From: Frankia sp.
GTDB lineage: Bacteria > Actinomycetota > Actinomycetes > Frankiales > Frankiaceae
Direction: 5' to 3'
Assembly: GCA_019689615.1 (NCBI GenBank)
Contig: JADGHD010000054.1
Coordinates: 1 to 14,565 of the forward strand
Length of the DNA stretch: 14,565 nucleotides
Position 1 is the first letter of the stretch; every line of letters starts with the position of its first letter. The notes under the pieces are model-generated. The model had not been told where the DNA came from. It did not search any database and worked only from the letters and a program-made list of their open reading frames with translations. Of this stretch, positions 6,239-13,325 are shown piece by piece. The position numbers and the translations under genes were made by a program.

Positions 6239-8011
6239 ATGCCTGCCCCAGACGAACCCGGCACGGGAAGCCCCGCCCAGGCAGATGCCGCGGCGGCGCC
6301 AGCGGAGGCGGCGTGGACGCGCACGCTGGCGGCGCCGATCACGTCCGTCGTCGTCTACCAGGCCAGGGCGCGGGTCACCCGGCGGGGGAAGGTGCTGCTG
6401 CGCGCCCCCGGCAGCCCGGCCGACGGGCTCGCGCCGGAGTTCACGGTGACCGTGCCCGGGCTCCCGCTGGAGCTGGACCCGGACTCGGTGCGGGTGGCCG
6501 GGCGCGGCGCGGTCCGGGTGCTCGGGGTCGACGTGGCGATCGAGTCCCGGGCGACGACCCCGGACCCGAAGCTGGCCGAGCTGGAGGAGGAGCTGCGGGC
6601 GCTCAGGCGGCGCGCGGACGAGATCGCCGACGGCCTCGACACCGAGCGGGCCCGGCGGGTCTTCCTGGACGTGGCCGCGCGGACCGGCGCGGCGGCGCTC
6701 GCCCGCGGCTTCGGCGCGCCGTCGTGGGACCGCGGTGACGGCACCTCGGGCGCCGGGGCGGCCGACGCCGGGGCCGCCGAGGCGCGGCGGCTGGCCGCGG
6801 TCGGCGATGCGCTGGCGGCGCAGCTCGCGGACTGCCACGCCCGGCAGCGCGCGCTGCGGGCGGCCCAGGACGAGAACAGCCGGCAGGCCCAGGCGGTCGA
6901 GCGGGCGATCGCCGCCCGGCGCACCCGGCGCCAGCCGGACGCCCGCCAGGTCGGTGTGACCCTGGAGCCCGTGGCCGGGGCCGACCCATGGGCCGGGCTC
7001 GAGGTCGAGCTGGAGCTGTCCTACCTGGTCAGCTCGGCGTCGTGGGGCGCCAGGTACGACGCCCGGCTGGTCGGCGACCGGCTGACGCTGACCTGGTTCG
7101 GCGTCGTGACCCAGTCGACCGGCGAGGACTGGCCGGCCGCTGAGCTGACGCTGTCGACGGCGCGCCCAACCGGCGCGGCCGGCCTGCCGGAGCTGCGCCC
7201 CTGGTATGTCGACATCGCCCGGCCACGGCCGGCCGCCGCCACCCGGACGGGCGGGCTGCCCCCGATCGCCCCGGCGGCGCTGGACAGGGGCATCGAGCTG
7301 GAGCTGGACGCCCCCGCGGGCCTGCCGATGGCGGCGGGCATGGCACCGGCACCGCCGCCGGTCGAGCACGCCGTCGCCACCGTGGACACCTCGGGCACGG
7401 CGGCCAGCTACCGCCCGGCGCGCCCGGTGCCGGTCCCGGCGGACGGCCGGCCGCACCGGACGACGCTGGCGGTCCTGGAGTTCGAGGCGAAGCTCGACTA
7501 CCTGACCGTGCCGAAGCTCGCCCCCGAGGCCTACCTGCGGGCCGTCGTCACCAACACGTCAACGCACACGCTGCGCCCCGGCCCGGTGTCGATCTTCCAC
7601 GGCGCCGAGTTCGTCGGCACCAGCCGGCTCGAGCTCCTCCCGCCGGGCGCCGAGGTCGAGCTGCAGCTCGGCGTCGACGACCGGCTGCTGGTGGAGCGGG
7701 AGCTGGTCAGCCGGGCGACCAGCCGCAAGGTCGTCGGCAACACCCGGCGCACCGACGTCGGCTACCTGATCACGCTGACCAACCACACCCCGCGCCCGGC
7801 GACGGTGACGGTCCGCGACCAGATCCCGGTGTCCCGGCACGAGTCGATCAGCATCCGGGACGTCCAGTGCTCGCCCGCCCCGCGGGAGCGGACCGACCTC
7901 GGCCAGCTCACCTGGGCCGTCGAGCTCGCGCCCGGGCAGCGCCGCGAGATCGAGCTGTCGTTCCGACTGGAGCACAGCCGCGGGGCCGAGCTCGTCGGCT
8001 TCACGGACTAG
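6239..8011 (+). CDS. DUF4139 (mucoidy-inhibitor MuiA-like) family protein
   Basis: The product has 590 residues from the ATG at 6239. After a low-complexity N-terminus (1-28), a beta-rich DUF4140-type segment begins APITSVVVYQARARVTRRGKVLL (about 32-54). Two charged helical stretches follow: about 108-140 (KLAELEEELRALRRRADEI) and about 179-233, probably coiled coils, separated by a Gly/Ala/Asp-rich insertion. The C-terminal half (about 238-590) is the DUF4139 region, with the signature ELSYLVSSASWGARYDARLVGDRLTLTWFGVVTQSTGEDW and the end typical of the family (LTWAVELAPGQRREIELSFRLEH). There is no signal peptide or membrane helix, so it is presumably cytoplasmic. The family's biochemical role is not established; the name comes from a proteobacterial member. 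It converges with the substrate-binding protein gene, 36 bp apart. Confidence 0.88.
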   Translation: MPAPDEPGTGSPAQADAAAAPAEAAWTRTLAAPITSVVVYQARARVTRRGKVLLRAPGSPADGLAPEFTVTVPGLPLELDPDSVRVAGRGAVRVLGVDVAIESRATTPDPKLAELEEELRALRRRADEIADGLDTERARRVFLDVAARTGAAALARGFGAPSWDRGDGTSGAGAADAGAAEARRLAAVGDALAAQLADCHARQRALRAAQDENSRQAQAVERAIAARRTRRQPDARQVGVTLEPVAGADPWAGLEVELELSYLVSSASWGARYDARLVGDRLTLTWFGVVTQSTGEDWPAAELTLSTARPTGAAGLPELRPWYVDIARPRPAAATRTGGLPPIAPAALDRGIELELDAPAGLPMAAGMAPAPPPVEHAVATVDTSGTAASYRPARPVPVPADGRPHRTTLAVLEFEAKLDYLTVPKLAPEAYLRAVVTNTSTHTLRPGPVSIFHGAEFVGTSRLELLPPGAEVELQLGVDDRLLVERELVSRATSRKVVGNTRRTDVGYLITLTNHTPRPATVTVRDQIPVSRHESISIRDVQCSPAPRERTDLGQLTWAVELAPGQRREIELSFRLEHSRGAELVGFTD

Positions 8012-8047
8012 CACCCGGACGGGCCGAGCGCCCGCGTGTCGCCCCGG

Positions 8048-9457
8048 TCAGCTCCTGGGCACCAGCAGGGAGCCGCAGCTCAGCTCGGCGACGGTGTGGA
8101 ACTTGCCGTCCTTGAGCTGCAGCACCGCGGAGCAGGGGACCGAGCTGACGTGGTTGTCCGGCCACCGCGTCTCCGGCAGGGCGCCGGGGACGTGGTTGGT
8201 GTAGCCGCCGTTGATCAGATCGACCAGCGCGTCGACGGTCAGGTCCCGGCCAACCTCGGTGATCGCCTTGACGAAGAAGTCGGCCGACCAGTAGCCCGCC
8301 ATCGCGGCCAGGCTGAGCACCTGGTCCGGCGCGTACTTGGCGAAGTCGGCCCGCATCTGCTCGATCGCCTCGTTGTCGGTGTCCTCGGCCGGCATCCACT
8401 GGACGTTCTGGTAGGTGCCGTCCAGGTCGGCCAGCCCGGCCAGCCGCGGGTCGTACAGTGGGCTGATCTGCTTGCCGGGGTAGCCGGCGCTGGTGAGGGC
8501 TGGCACGAGCCGCAGCACCGACGCGGTGTCCTCGACGTGGTAGACGACGTCCGGCGGCCCACCGTCGGCCGAGGTCATGATGTCGTTGACGACCGCGGTC
8601 ACGTCGACGGCGCCGCTGACCGGGATCGGGGCCTCCGCGTAGACGACCTCAAGGCCGCTGGCCTCGGCGCCCTGGCGCAGCCGCTCCAGGCCCGCCCGGC
8701 TGGCGTCGTTGTCGTTGCCGATGAAGGCGATGGTGAAGGGCCCTTCCTCGCCCTCGAACAGCGAGGTGACGGTGTGCCCCACGCTGTTGGTGACGATGCC
8801 GCTGGTGACCAGCTGGCAGCCGGTGATCCCGAACCCGATCGCCGTGTCGCAGAAGGCGGTGTTGATGCCCCAGCCGAAGAACGGAACCTTCTCCTCGCAG
8901 AAGGAGTCCAGGTAGTTCGCGGCGTTCGTCATCACCGGGACGGCCGCGAAGATCTGCTCCTGCTCGGCCAGCGCCCGGCCCTCCTGGCCGTTACGGCCCG
9001 GGTCGGCGCCGTCGTCCCGCACGCCGATGAAATCGATCGTGCGGCCGTGCACGCCGCCCTCTTCGTTCGCCCGGTCGAACCGGACCTTGGCGCCGACCTC
9101 GGTGCCGGCCATCGTGCTGCCGTTGGGGCTGGTCAGATAGGCCAGCCCACCCACCTTGACCGAGGTGTCGGTGATGCCGCGGGTCGGGTTCTCTGCCGGT
9201 TCGCCGCACTGCAGATCCGCCGGGTCGACGACGAGCCCGCCGTTGCTCCAGCCGGAGTCCGGGCCGGACGTCGGGCCGACCTCGATGTACTTGGAGTCCT
9301 GGCCACCACCGCCGGCCGCACCGCCGGCGTCGCCGCCACCGTCGTCGTCGCTGCCGCCGCAGGCGGCGACCACGGTCGCGGTGAGCACGGTAACTGCCAG
9401 CGCCCGGGCCCAGGGCCGGTGCGCGGCTCGTCGCCGCTGCTCACGTCGAAATCCCAT
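8048..9457 (-). CDS. ABC-type substrate-binding lipoprotein (branched-chain amino-acid binding-protein family)
   Basis: The product has 469 residues. The ATG at 9457 follows SD GGAGGAG (9464-9470) by 6 nt; an in-frame ATG 15 nt upstream lies within the SD and is rejected. A basic n-region (residues 3-19) and hydrophobic core (ALAVTVLTATVVAAC) end in the lipobox Val-Ala-Ala-Cys, with Cys33 the lipidated residue. A Gly/Asp/Ser linker (about 34-52) tethers the domain. The body matches the Peripla_BP_6 / LivJ-like fold: ITDTSVKVGGLAYLTSPNGS, GAKVRFDRANEEGGVHGRTIDFIGVRDDG, GPFTIAFIGNDNDASRAGLERLRQGAEASGLEVVYAEAPIP. Relatives bind amino acids, short-chain amides or aromatic acids; the ligand here is unknown. 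Permease and ATPase genes are absent from the window. Several cysteines in the mature part could form disulfides outside the cell. Confidence 0.93.
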   Translation of the reverse strand: MGFRREQRRRAAHRPWARALAVTVLTATVVAACGGSDDDGGGDAGGAAGGGGQDSKYIEVGPTSGPDSGWSNGGLVVDPADLQCGEPAENPTRGITDTSVKVGGLAYLTSPNGSTMAGTEVGAKVRFDRANEEGGVHGRTIDFIGVRDDGADPGRNGQEGRALAEQEQIFAAVPVMTNAANYLDSFCEEKVPFFGWGINTAFCDTAIGFGITGCQLVTSGIVTNSVGHTVTSLFEGEEGPFTIAFIGNDNDASRAGLERLRQGAEASGLEVVYAEAPIPVSGAVDVTAVVNDIMTSADGGPPDVVYHVEDTASVLRLVPALTSAGYPGKQISPLYDPRLAGLADLDGTYQNVQWMPAEDTDNEAIEQMRADFAKYAPDQVLSLAAMAGYWSADFFVKAITEVGRDLTVDALVDLINGGYTNHVPGALPETRWPDNHVSSVPCSAVLQLKDGKFHTVAELSCGSLLVPRS

Positions 9458-9486
9458 GAAGTGCTCCTCCATCCAGCATCCAGCGT

Positions 9487-9510
9487 GGCGCCGCCACCTC
9501 TGGCGGCGCC
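9487..9510 (-). promoter_or_regulatory. Perfect 10-bp hairpin in the binding-protein leader
   Basis: The arms GGCGCCGCCA (9487-9496) and TGGCGGCGCC (9501-9510) are fully complementary with a 4-nt loop. On the mRNA strand the loop reads GAGG. The hairpin lies 16 nt upstream of the SD and 29 nt upstream of the ATG. It could control translation, stabilise the 5' end, act as an attenuator, or be a protein-binding palindrome in DNA. Confidence 0.55.
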
Positions 9511-9632
9511 GAGCAGGGACAAGCCGCGTGCCCCGAGGCGCAGGACGTCCACCGGCAGCCCGCGAGGCCGCGAGGTGGCGGTAGGAGGCGCGGTCCGCGG
9601 GGGGCCGGGCGGGGACACGCAGGGGAAGCATG

Positions 9633-9666
9633 TCACCCCCGGTCGCGAACGTCCCGAACGGGGTGA
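9633..9666. promoter_or_regulatory. Inverted repeat, possible operator
   Basis: TCACCCC (9633-9639) and GGGGTGA (9660-9666) are perfect 7-bp arms around a 20-nt spacer containing the palindrome TCGCGA (9643-9648). The position between two divergent genes suits a regulator-binding site. The spacer is longer than in most simple operators. Confidence 0.3.
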
Positions 9667-9815
9667 ATGCGTCAAACCAGCCCTCCTTGCTAGGTTCCTG
9701 CGGTCCGGGCACGGACGGTCCGGTCAGGCGCCCGGGCGGCGGCAATGACCGACCGGCGGGCGCCGATGGCGGTCGCGACGGGCGCGGGCGCCCGGGACGA
9801 GGGAGGGCGGCGACG

Positions 9816-10700
9816 ATGGAGTTCCACCTGTACCTGCCGCAGATGCGGATGACGATGCCGCAGATCGTGGAGCGGGCACGCAACGCCGAGCAGGCGGGGT
9901 TCGCCGGGATCGCGTTGATGGACCACCTCGCCCCGCCCGGCGCGCCGCAGGCGCCGCTGTTCGAGGCGATGACGACGGCGACCTGGATCGCCGCGAGGAC
10001 CGAGCGGCTGACAATCGGCCACCTGGTGCTCTGCGACATGTTCCGCCACCCGGTGCTGCTGGCGAAGCAGGCGGTGACCCTCGACCACGCCAGCGACGGC
10101 CGGTTCGAGCTCGGGATCGGCTGGGGGTCGGTGCCGGCCGAGCTCGGCCGCTACGGCGTGGGTGACATGACGCCGCGGGTGCGGGTCGACCGGCTCACCG
10201 AGACCCTCGCCACGCTGCGCCTGCTGTGGAGCGGGGAGCGGGTCAGCTACCAGGGTGCGCACGTCAGCCTGCAGGACGTGGTCGCGCTGCCGGCCCCGAC
10301 CCGGCCGATCCCGATCACGATCGGCGGCACCGGCCCGCGCACGCTCGCGCTGGTCGCCGAGTACGCCGACTGGTGGAACATCCAGATCGGCCGGCTGGAC
10401 GAGCTGGAGAAGCTGCGGCCGCGGGTGGGCTCGGCGAAGGTGTCGGTCCAGCAGCTGGTCACGTTCCTGCCCCGGGCCGCGTCGGCGGAGGAGCGCGAGC
10501 AGATCATCGCGGCCGCGCAGCGCCGCTTCGGCGCGATGGGCGCGGACGGCGGCCTGGTCGCCGGCACCGCCGCCGAGCTGACGGAGCACTTCCGCGGCCT
10601 GGCCGCCCGCGGCGTCGAGCGCTGCTACGCCTGGTTCACCGACTTCGCCCAGCCCGGCACGCTGGCCGAGTTCGCGGAGGTCATCGAGAGCCTGCGCTGA
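9816..10700 (+). CDS. LLM-class (luciferase-like) flavin/F420-dependent oxidoreductase
   Basis: The product has 294 residues. The ATG at 9816 has SD GGGAGGG (9801-9807) 8 nt upstream and starts the fold directly (MEFHLYLPQM). Signature stretches are ERARNAEQAGFAGIALMDHLAPPG (19-42), TERLTIGHLVLCDMFRHPVLLAKQAVTLDHASDGRFELGIGWG (about 63-105), and PIPITIGGTGPRTLALVAEYADWWN (about 164-188), the usual cofactor-binding region of bacterial luciferase-like enzymes. In actinobacteria many members use reduced coenzyme F420 rather than FMN; which one applies here cannot be read directly. The reaction is probably oxidation or reduction of a small organic substrate. It heads a possible two-gene unit with epoxide hydrolase 117 bp downstream, but a hairpin at 10717-10742 lies between them. 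Confidence 0.92.
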   Translation: MEFHLYLPQMRMTMPQIVERARNAEQAGFAGIALMDHLAPPGAPQAPLFEAMTTATWIAARTERLTIGHLVLCDMFRHPVLLAKQAVTLDHASDGRFELGIGWGSVPAELGRYGVGDMTPRVRVDRLTETLATLRLLWSGERVSYQGAHVSLQDVVALPAPTRPIPITIGGTGPRTLALVAEYADWWNIQIGRLDELEKLRPRVGSAKVSVQQLVTFLPRAASAEEREQIIAAAQRRFGAMGADGGLVAGTAAELTEHFRGLAARGVERCYAWFTDFAQPGTLAEFAEVIESLR

Positions 10701-10718
10701 GCTCGTCGAGAGCCTGCG
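10684..10718. repeat. Duplicated 13-bp end of the LLM gene
   Basis: TCGAGAGCCTGCG occurs at 10684-10696, encoding the last residues of the LLM protein, and again at 10706-10718, just after the stop codon. The period is 22 bp. It looks like a small local duplication with no clear function. Confidence 0.5.
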
Positions 10719-10742
10719 GCGCGGTCACCGAGAGCCGCGCCG
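10717..10742 (+). terminator. Hairpin after the LLM gene, possible terminator
   Basis: An 8-bp perfect stem, CGGCGCGG (10717-10724) and CCGCGCCG (10735-10742), with a 10-nt loop starts 17 nt after the LLM stop. No T-tract follows. It would partly or fully separate the LLM and epoxide hydrolase transcripts. Confidence 0.4.
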
Positions 10743-10817
10743 GGCGGCCGGCGCTCGCCGGCACGGGCGCCGGCCCAAACGATCGCTGGTGGCCGGCGGA
10801 TGTGCTGAAGTGTCCGT

Positions 10818-12008
10818 ATGAGTGAGACCCAGGGCACAAGCGGCGGTGACGCGACGCTGACCCCGTTCAAGGTGTCGGTCCCCGAGGAGGACCTCGTCGA
10901 CCTGCGGCGGCGGCTGGCCGCCACCCGTTGGCCCGAGAAGGAGACGGTCGACGACTGGAGCCAGGGCGTGCCGCTGGCCTGGCTGCGCGACCTGTGCGCC
11001 TACTGGGCCGACGGCTACGACTGGCGGCGCTGCGAGGACCGGCTCAACGCCCACGAGCAGCTCATCACCACGATCGACGGGCTCGACATCCACTTCCTGC
11101 ATGTCCGGTCGCCGCACCCGGACGCCACCCCGCTGCTGCTCACTCACGGCTGGCCGGGGTCGGTCATCGAGTTCCTCGACGTGATCGGGCCGCTGACCGA
11201 CCCGACCGCGCACGGCGGCACCCCGCAGGACGCGTTCCACCTGGTCATCCCGTCGCTGCCGGGTTACGGCTTCTCCGCGCGCCCGAGCACCCCCGGCTGG
11301 GGCGTGCCCCGGATCGCCGCCGCCTGGGCGAAGCTGATGGCCCGGCTCGGCTACGACCGCTACATCGCCCAGGGCGGCGACTGGGGGTCGATCGTCTCCA
11401 CCGCGCTCGCCTCGGTCGACCCGGAGCACGTCGCCGCGGTGCACGTGAACTTCGTCGTGATCGGCCCAGGCGAGGGCGACGACCCATCCTCGTTCACCCA
11501 GGAGGAGCTGGACGCCCTCGCCGCCGGCGCCGAGCACCAGAAGTGGGGCACCGGCTACTCCACCCAGCAGTCGACCCGCCCGCAGACCCTCGGCTACGCG
11601 CTCGTCGACTCCCCGGTCGGCCAGTGCGCCTGGATCGCCGAGAAGTTCTGGGCCTGGACCCACCACGACGGCGACCCGTACACGGCGCTGAGCCGGGACC
11701 AGATGCTCGACAACATCACCCTCTACTGGCTGACCGCCACCGGGGCGTCGTCGGCGCGGCTGTACTGGGAGACCGGCCTGACCCGGTCCAGCGAGGAACG
11801 CGAGCTGCTCGCCGGCCCGGTCAGCGTGCCGACGGCCGTGTCGCTGTTCCCCGGCGAGATCTTCCGCCCGTCCCGCCGCTGGATCGAGCGCCGGTTCACC
11901 GACCTGCGCTTCTACGAGCGGCCCGACCGCGGGGGGCACTTCGCCGCCTTCGAGCAGCCAGAGCTGTTCACCGACCAGATCCGCCGCGCGGCGCGCGCCC
12001 TGCGCTAA
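10818..12008 (+). CDS. Epoxide hydrolase (alpha/beta hydrolase with EHN domain)
   Basis: The product has 396 residues, normal for the microsomal-type/EHN bacterial family. The N-terminal EHN domain begins at about residue 14 (LTPFKVSVPEEDLVDLRRRLAATRWPE) and runs to about 118. The oxyanion-hole motif HGWPGS is at 110-115. The nucleophile is Asp188 in QGGDWGS. The probable charge-relay acid is Glu347 (FPGEIF) and the base is His374 (RGGHFAAFE); their 27-residue spacing matches the Glu/His pair of mammalian microsomal epoxide hydrolase. The enzyme should add water to an epoxide to give a diol. The substrate is unknown; lipid, terpene or xenobiotic epoxides are typical. The ATG at 10818 begins the conserved N-terminus. 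SD is weak (GAAG, 7 nt upstream). Confidence 0.94.
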   Translation: MSETQGTSGGDATLTPFKVSVPEEDLVDLRRRLAATRWPEKETVDDWSQGVPLAWLRDLCAYWADGYDWRRCEDRLNAHEQLITTIDGLDIHFLHVRSPHPDATPLLLTHGWPGSVIEFLDVIGPLTDPTAHGGTPQDAFHLVIPSLPGYGFSARPSTPGWGVPRIAAAWAKLMARLGYDRYIAQGGDWGSIVSTALASVDPEHVAAVHVNFVVIGPGEGDDPSSFTQEELDALAAGAEHQKWGTGYSTQQSTRPQTLGYALVDSPVGQCAWIAEKFWAWTHHDGDPYTALSRDQMLDNITLYWLTATGASSARLYWETGLTRSSEERELLAGPVSVPTAVSLFPGEIFRPSRRWIERRFTDLRFYERPDRGGHFAAFEQPELFTDQIRRAARALR

Positions 12009-12009
12009 C

Positions 12010-12072
12010 GGCGGGGCTGGCCCCGCCTCGGGCCCGGGCCGGGCGGCCCGCGCCGTCAGCCCGAGGCGGGGC
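12010..12072. terminator. Compound hairpin at the convergent ends of the epoxide hydrolase and PAC2 genes
   Basis: A perfect 14-bp inverted repeat pairs GCCCCGCCTCGGGC (12020-12033) with GCCCGAGGCGGGGC (12059-12072) across 25 nt that include the PAC2 stop codon. The left arm can instead pair with GGCGGGGC just before it (12010-12017 with 12020-12027). A further CGGGCC (12029-12034) / GGCCCG (12045-12050) stem lies inside. The site lies just after the epoxide hydrolase stop and runs into the last PAC2 codons, so it is a likely two-way terminator. Confidence 0.6.
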
Positions 12073-12976
12073 CGTCCGGCTCGGCCTGCTCGGCCAGGAA
12101 GCGCTCCAGCTCGGCGCCGAGCTCCTCGGCCGTCGGCAGGTTCTCGGGCGGCAGCGTCGGCAGGCCGCCCAGCTCCTTGCCGCGCCGGTAGGCGTCGTAC
12201 TGCTCCTCCAGCGCGCGGACCAGGGCCGCCGCCTCGCCGCCCTTGGCGATCTCCTGGTCGACCTCGCCGCGGACCACGGCCGCCGCCGAACGCAGGCCGT
12301 CGAGCGGGATCAGCAGGCCGGTCGCCTTCGACACCGAGGTCAGCAGCGAGGCGGTGGCGGCCGGGTAGTCGGTCTGGGTCAGGTAGTGCGGCACGTGGGC
12401 GGCGAAGCCGAGCGCGTCCCGGCCCTCCCGGCCCATCTCGTACTCGATCAGGTGGCCGGCGCTGCCCGGGACCAGGACCCGGCGGATCCACGGCTCGTAC
12501 CCGGCGATCAGCTCCTTGCGGGTGGCGTGCGCGGTCACGCCGGCGGGCCGGGTGTGCGGCACCGCCATCGGGATCGCGTTCAGGCCGACCGACATCCGCA
12601 CGTTGAGCTGCCGGGCCAGGTCGCGGACCGCGCGGCTGAACCGCTTCCACATCAGGTCCGGTTCCGGGCCGAACAGCAGCAGGAACGGCGTGCCGGCCCC
12701 GTCGCGCAGCGCGTGCAGCGCGAGCACCGGCTCGTCGTAGTGCTCCCAGTGGTCCTCGACGAACCTCATCACCGGGCGCCGCGAGCGGTAGTCGAGCAGG
12801 AGGTCGATGTCGAACGTGGCGACGACCTCGTGCTCGAGGGTCGTCAACAGGTGCTCTCCAGCCAGCCGCACCGCGTTCCCGGCGTCGACGACCCCGGTCA
12901 TCGCTTCCACCAGCACCGGCCGCCCCAGATCGGGCAGGTCGCCGTTGACCTGGTAGAGCTCACTCGGGTCGAGCAT
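12056..12976 (-). CDS. PAC2 family protein (proteasome assembly chaperone-like)
   Basis: The product has 306 residues. The ATG at 12976 follows SD GGGGAGG (12986-12992) by 9 nt; an in-frame start 18 nt farther out (12994) would lie on the SD. The chain matches the actinobacterial PAC2 family: MLDPSELYQVNGDLPDLGRPVLVEAMTGVVDAGNAVRLAGEHLL (1-44), ATFDIDLLLDYRSRRPVMRFVEDHWEHYDEPVLALHALRD (about 53-92), PFLLLFGPEPDLMWKRF (about 97-113) and GFAAHVPHYLTQTDYPAATASLL (about 211-233). The family is named after a eukaryotic 20S proteasome assembly factor; actinobacteria possess 20S proteasomes, but a chaperone role for the bacterial proteins is inferred. The C-terminal tail is acidic and helical (ENLPTAEELGAELERFLAEQ). 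It is divergent from the TetR gene. Confidence 0.9.
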   Translation of the reverse strand: MLDPSELYQVNGDLPDLGRPVLVEAMTGVVDAGNAVRLAGEHLLTTLEHEVVATFDIDLLLDYRSRRPVMRFVEDHWEHYDEPVLALHALRDGAGTPFLLLFGPEPDLMWKRFSRAVRDLARQLNVRMSVGLNAIPMAVPHTRPAGVTAHATRKELIAGYEPWIRRVLVPGSAGHLIEYEMGREGRDALGFAAHVPHYLTQTDYPAATASLLTSVSKATGLLIPLDGLRSAAAVVRGEVDQEIAKGGEAAALVRALEEQYDAYRRGKELGGLPTLPPENLPTAEELGAELERFLAEQAEPDGPASG

Positions 12977-13325
12977 GGGCCGAGACCTCCCCACACGTCA
13001 TATCCAGGTGACAACCCCCGCTGTCACCGTTTTCCTCGCGCCAACCGCTGGCCGGCGCGGACCAACAGCTGCCCTACGCTGGCACCTTCCCGCCAGCGAC
13101 GCCGCCGCGCCAGCCGGTCATCGCGCCGGCCCGCCCCGCGACGAGGCCGGGTCGGCGCGTCACACCTGCGTCAAGCGGCGTGGGCCGCGATCCATTCCCA
13201 TTTCACAGGGTCCCCCATGGTCGCAACGGCGTACGGCGATCCGGGAAGCTGATCCCCATCAACTACGGACAGGTACGAATGACGAGCGCAGCGGATATGC
13301 GCGGACGAACAGAGAGGAGCTGCCG
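12977..13325. other. Divergent intergenic region between the PAC2 and TetR genes
   Basis: This 349-bp stretch has no credible gene. It carries the palindrome at 13007-13028, and two direct GCGTCA repeats one helical turn apart (13157-13162 and 13168-13173). It also holds a less GC-rich part at about 13180-13310, next to the TetR SD (GAGGAG, 13314-13319), where the regulator's promoter is expected. I cannot assign -35 and -10 boxes for the TetR gene. Confidence 0.5.
13007..13028. promoter_or_regulatory. Perfect palindrome upstream of PAC2, probable operator
   Basis: GGTGACA (13007-13013) and TGTCACC (13022-13028) are perfect 7-bp arms around 8 nt. Its centre is about 41 nt upstream of the PAC2 ATG. 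On the minus strand GTGACA within the outer arm could act as a -35 box with GATATG about 17 nt on, so a bound protein would block the PAC2 promoter. The adjacent TetR regulator is an obvious candidate binder. Confidence 0.5.

Larger units (their letters stand above)
9458..9815. other. Divergent intergenic region between the binding-protein and LLM genes
   Basis: This 358-bp stretch has no credible gene. It holds the leader of the binding-protein gene with a strong hairpin (9487-9510), an 8-bp tandem repeat CCGCGAGG (9560-9575), and an inverted repeat TCACCCC/GGGGTGA (9633-9666). A TAGGTT hexamer on the plus strand (9691-9696) fits TANNNT and could serve the LLM gene, but no matching -35 is seen. 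Two promoters pointing outward are expected here. Confidence 0.55.

Noticed and set aside
5672..7456. 594-codon minus-strand frame spanning the SDR and MuiA-family genes
   Set aside because: It is out of frame with the SDR and antisense to DUF4139; low-complexity shadow.
8036..9748. 570-codon plus-strand frame antisense to the binding protein
   Set aside because: The binding protein has a signal peptide, lipobox, SD and family motifs; the antisense frame has none.
10725..12650. 641-codon minus-strand open frame antisense to the epoxide hydrolase
   Set aside because: The opposite strand carries clear catalytic motifs (HGWPGS, QGGDWGS, GGHFAAFE). The antisense frame has no recognisable domain.
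10928..13252. 774-codon plus-strand open frame
   Set aside because: It crosses the epoxide hydrolase in another frame and the PAC2 gene on the opposite strand; the translation is Arg/Ala/Gly/Pro-rich with no family pattern. It is a high-GC shadow.
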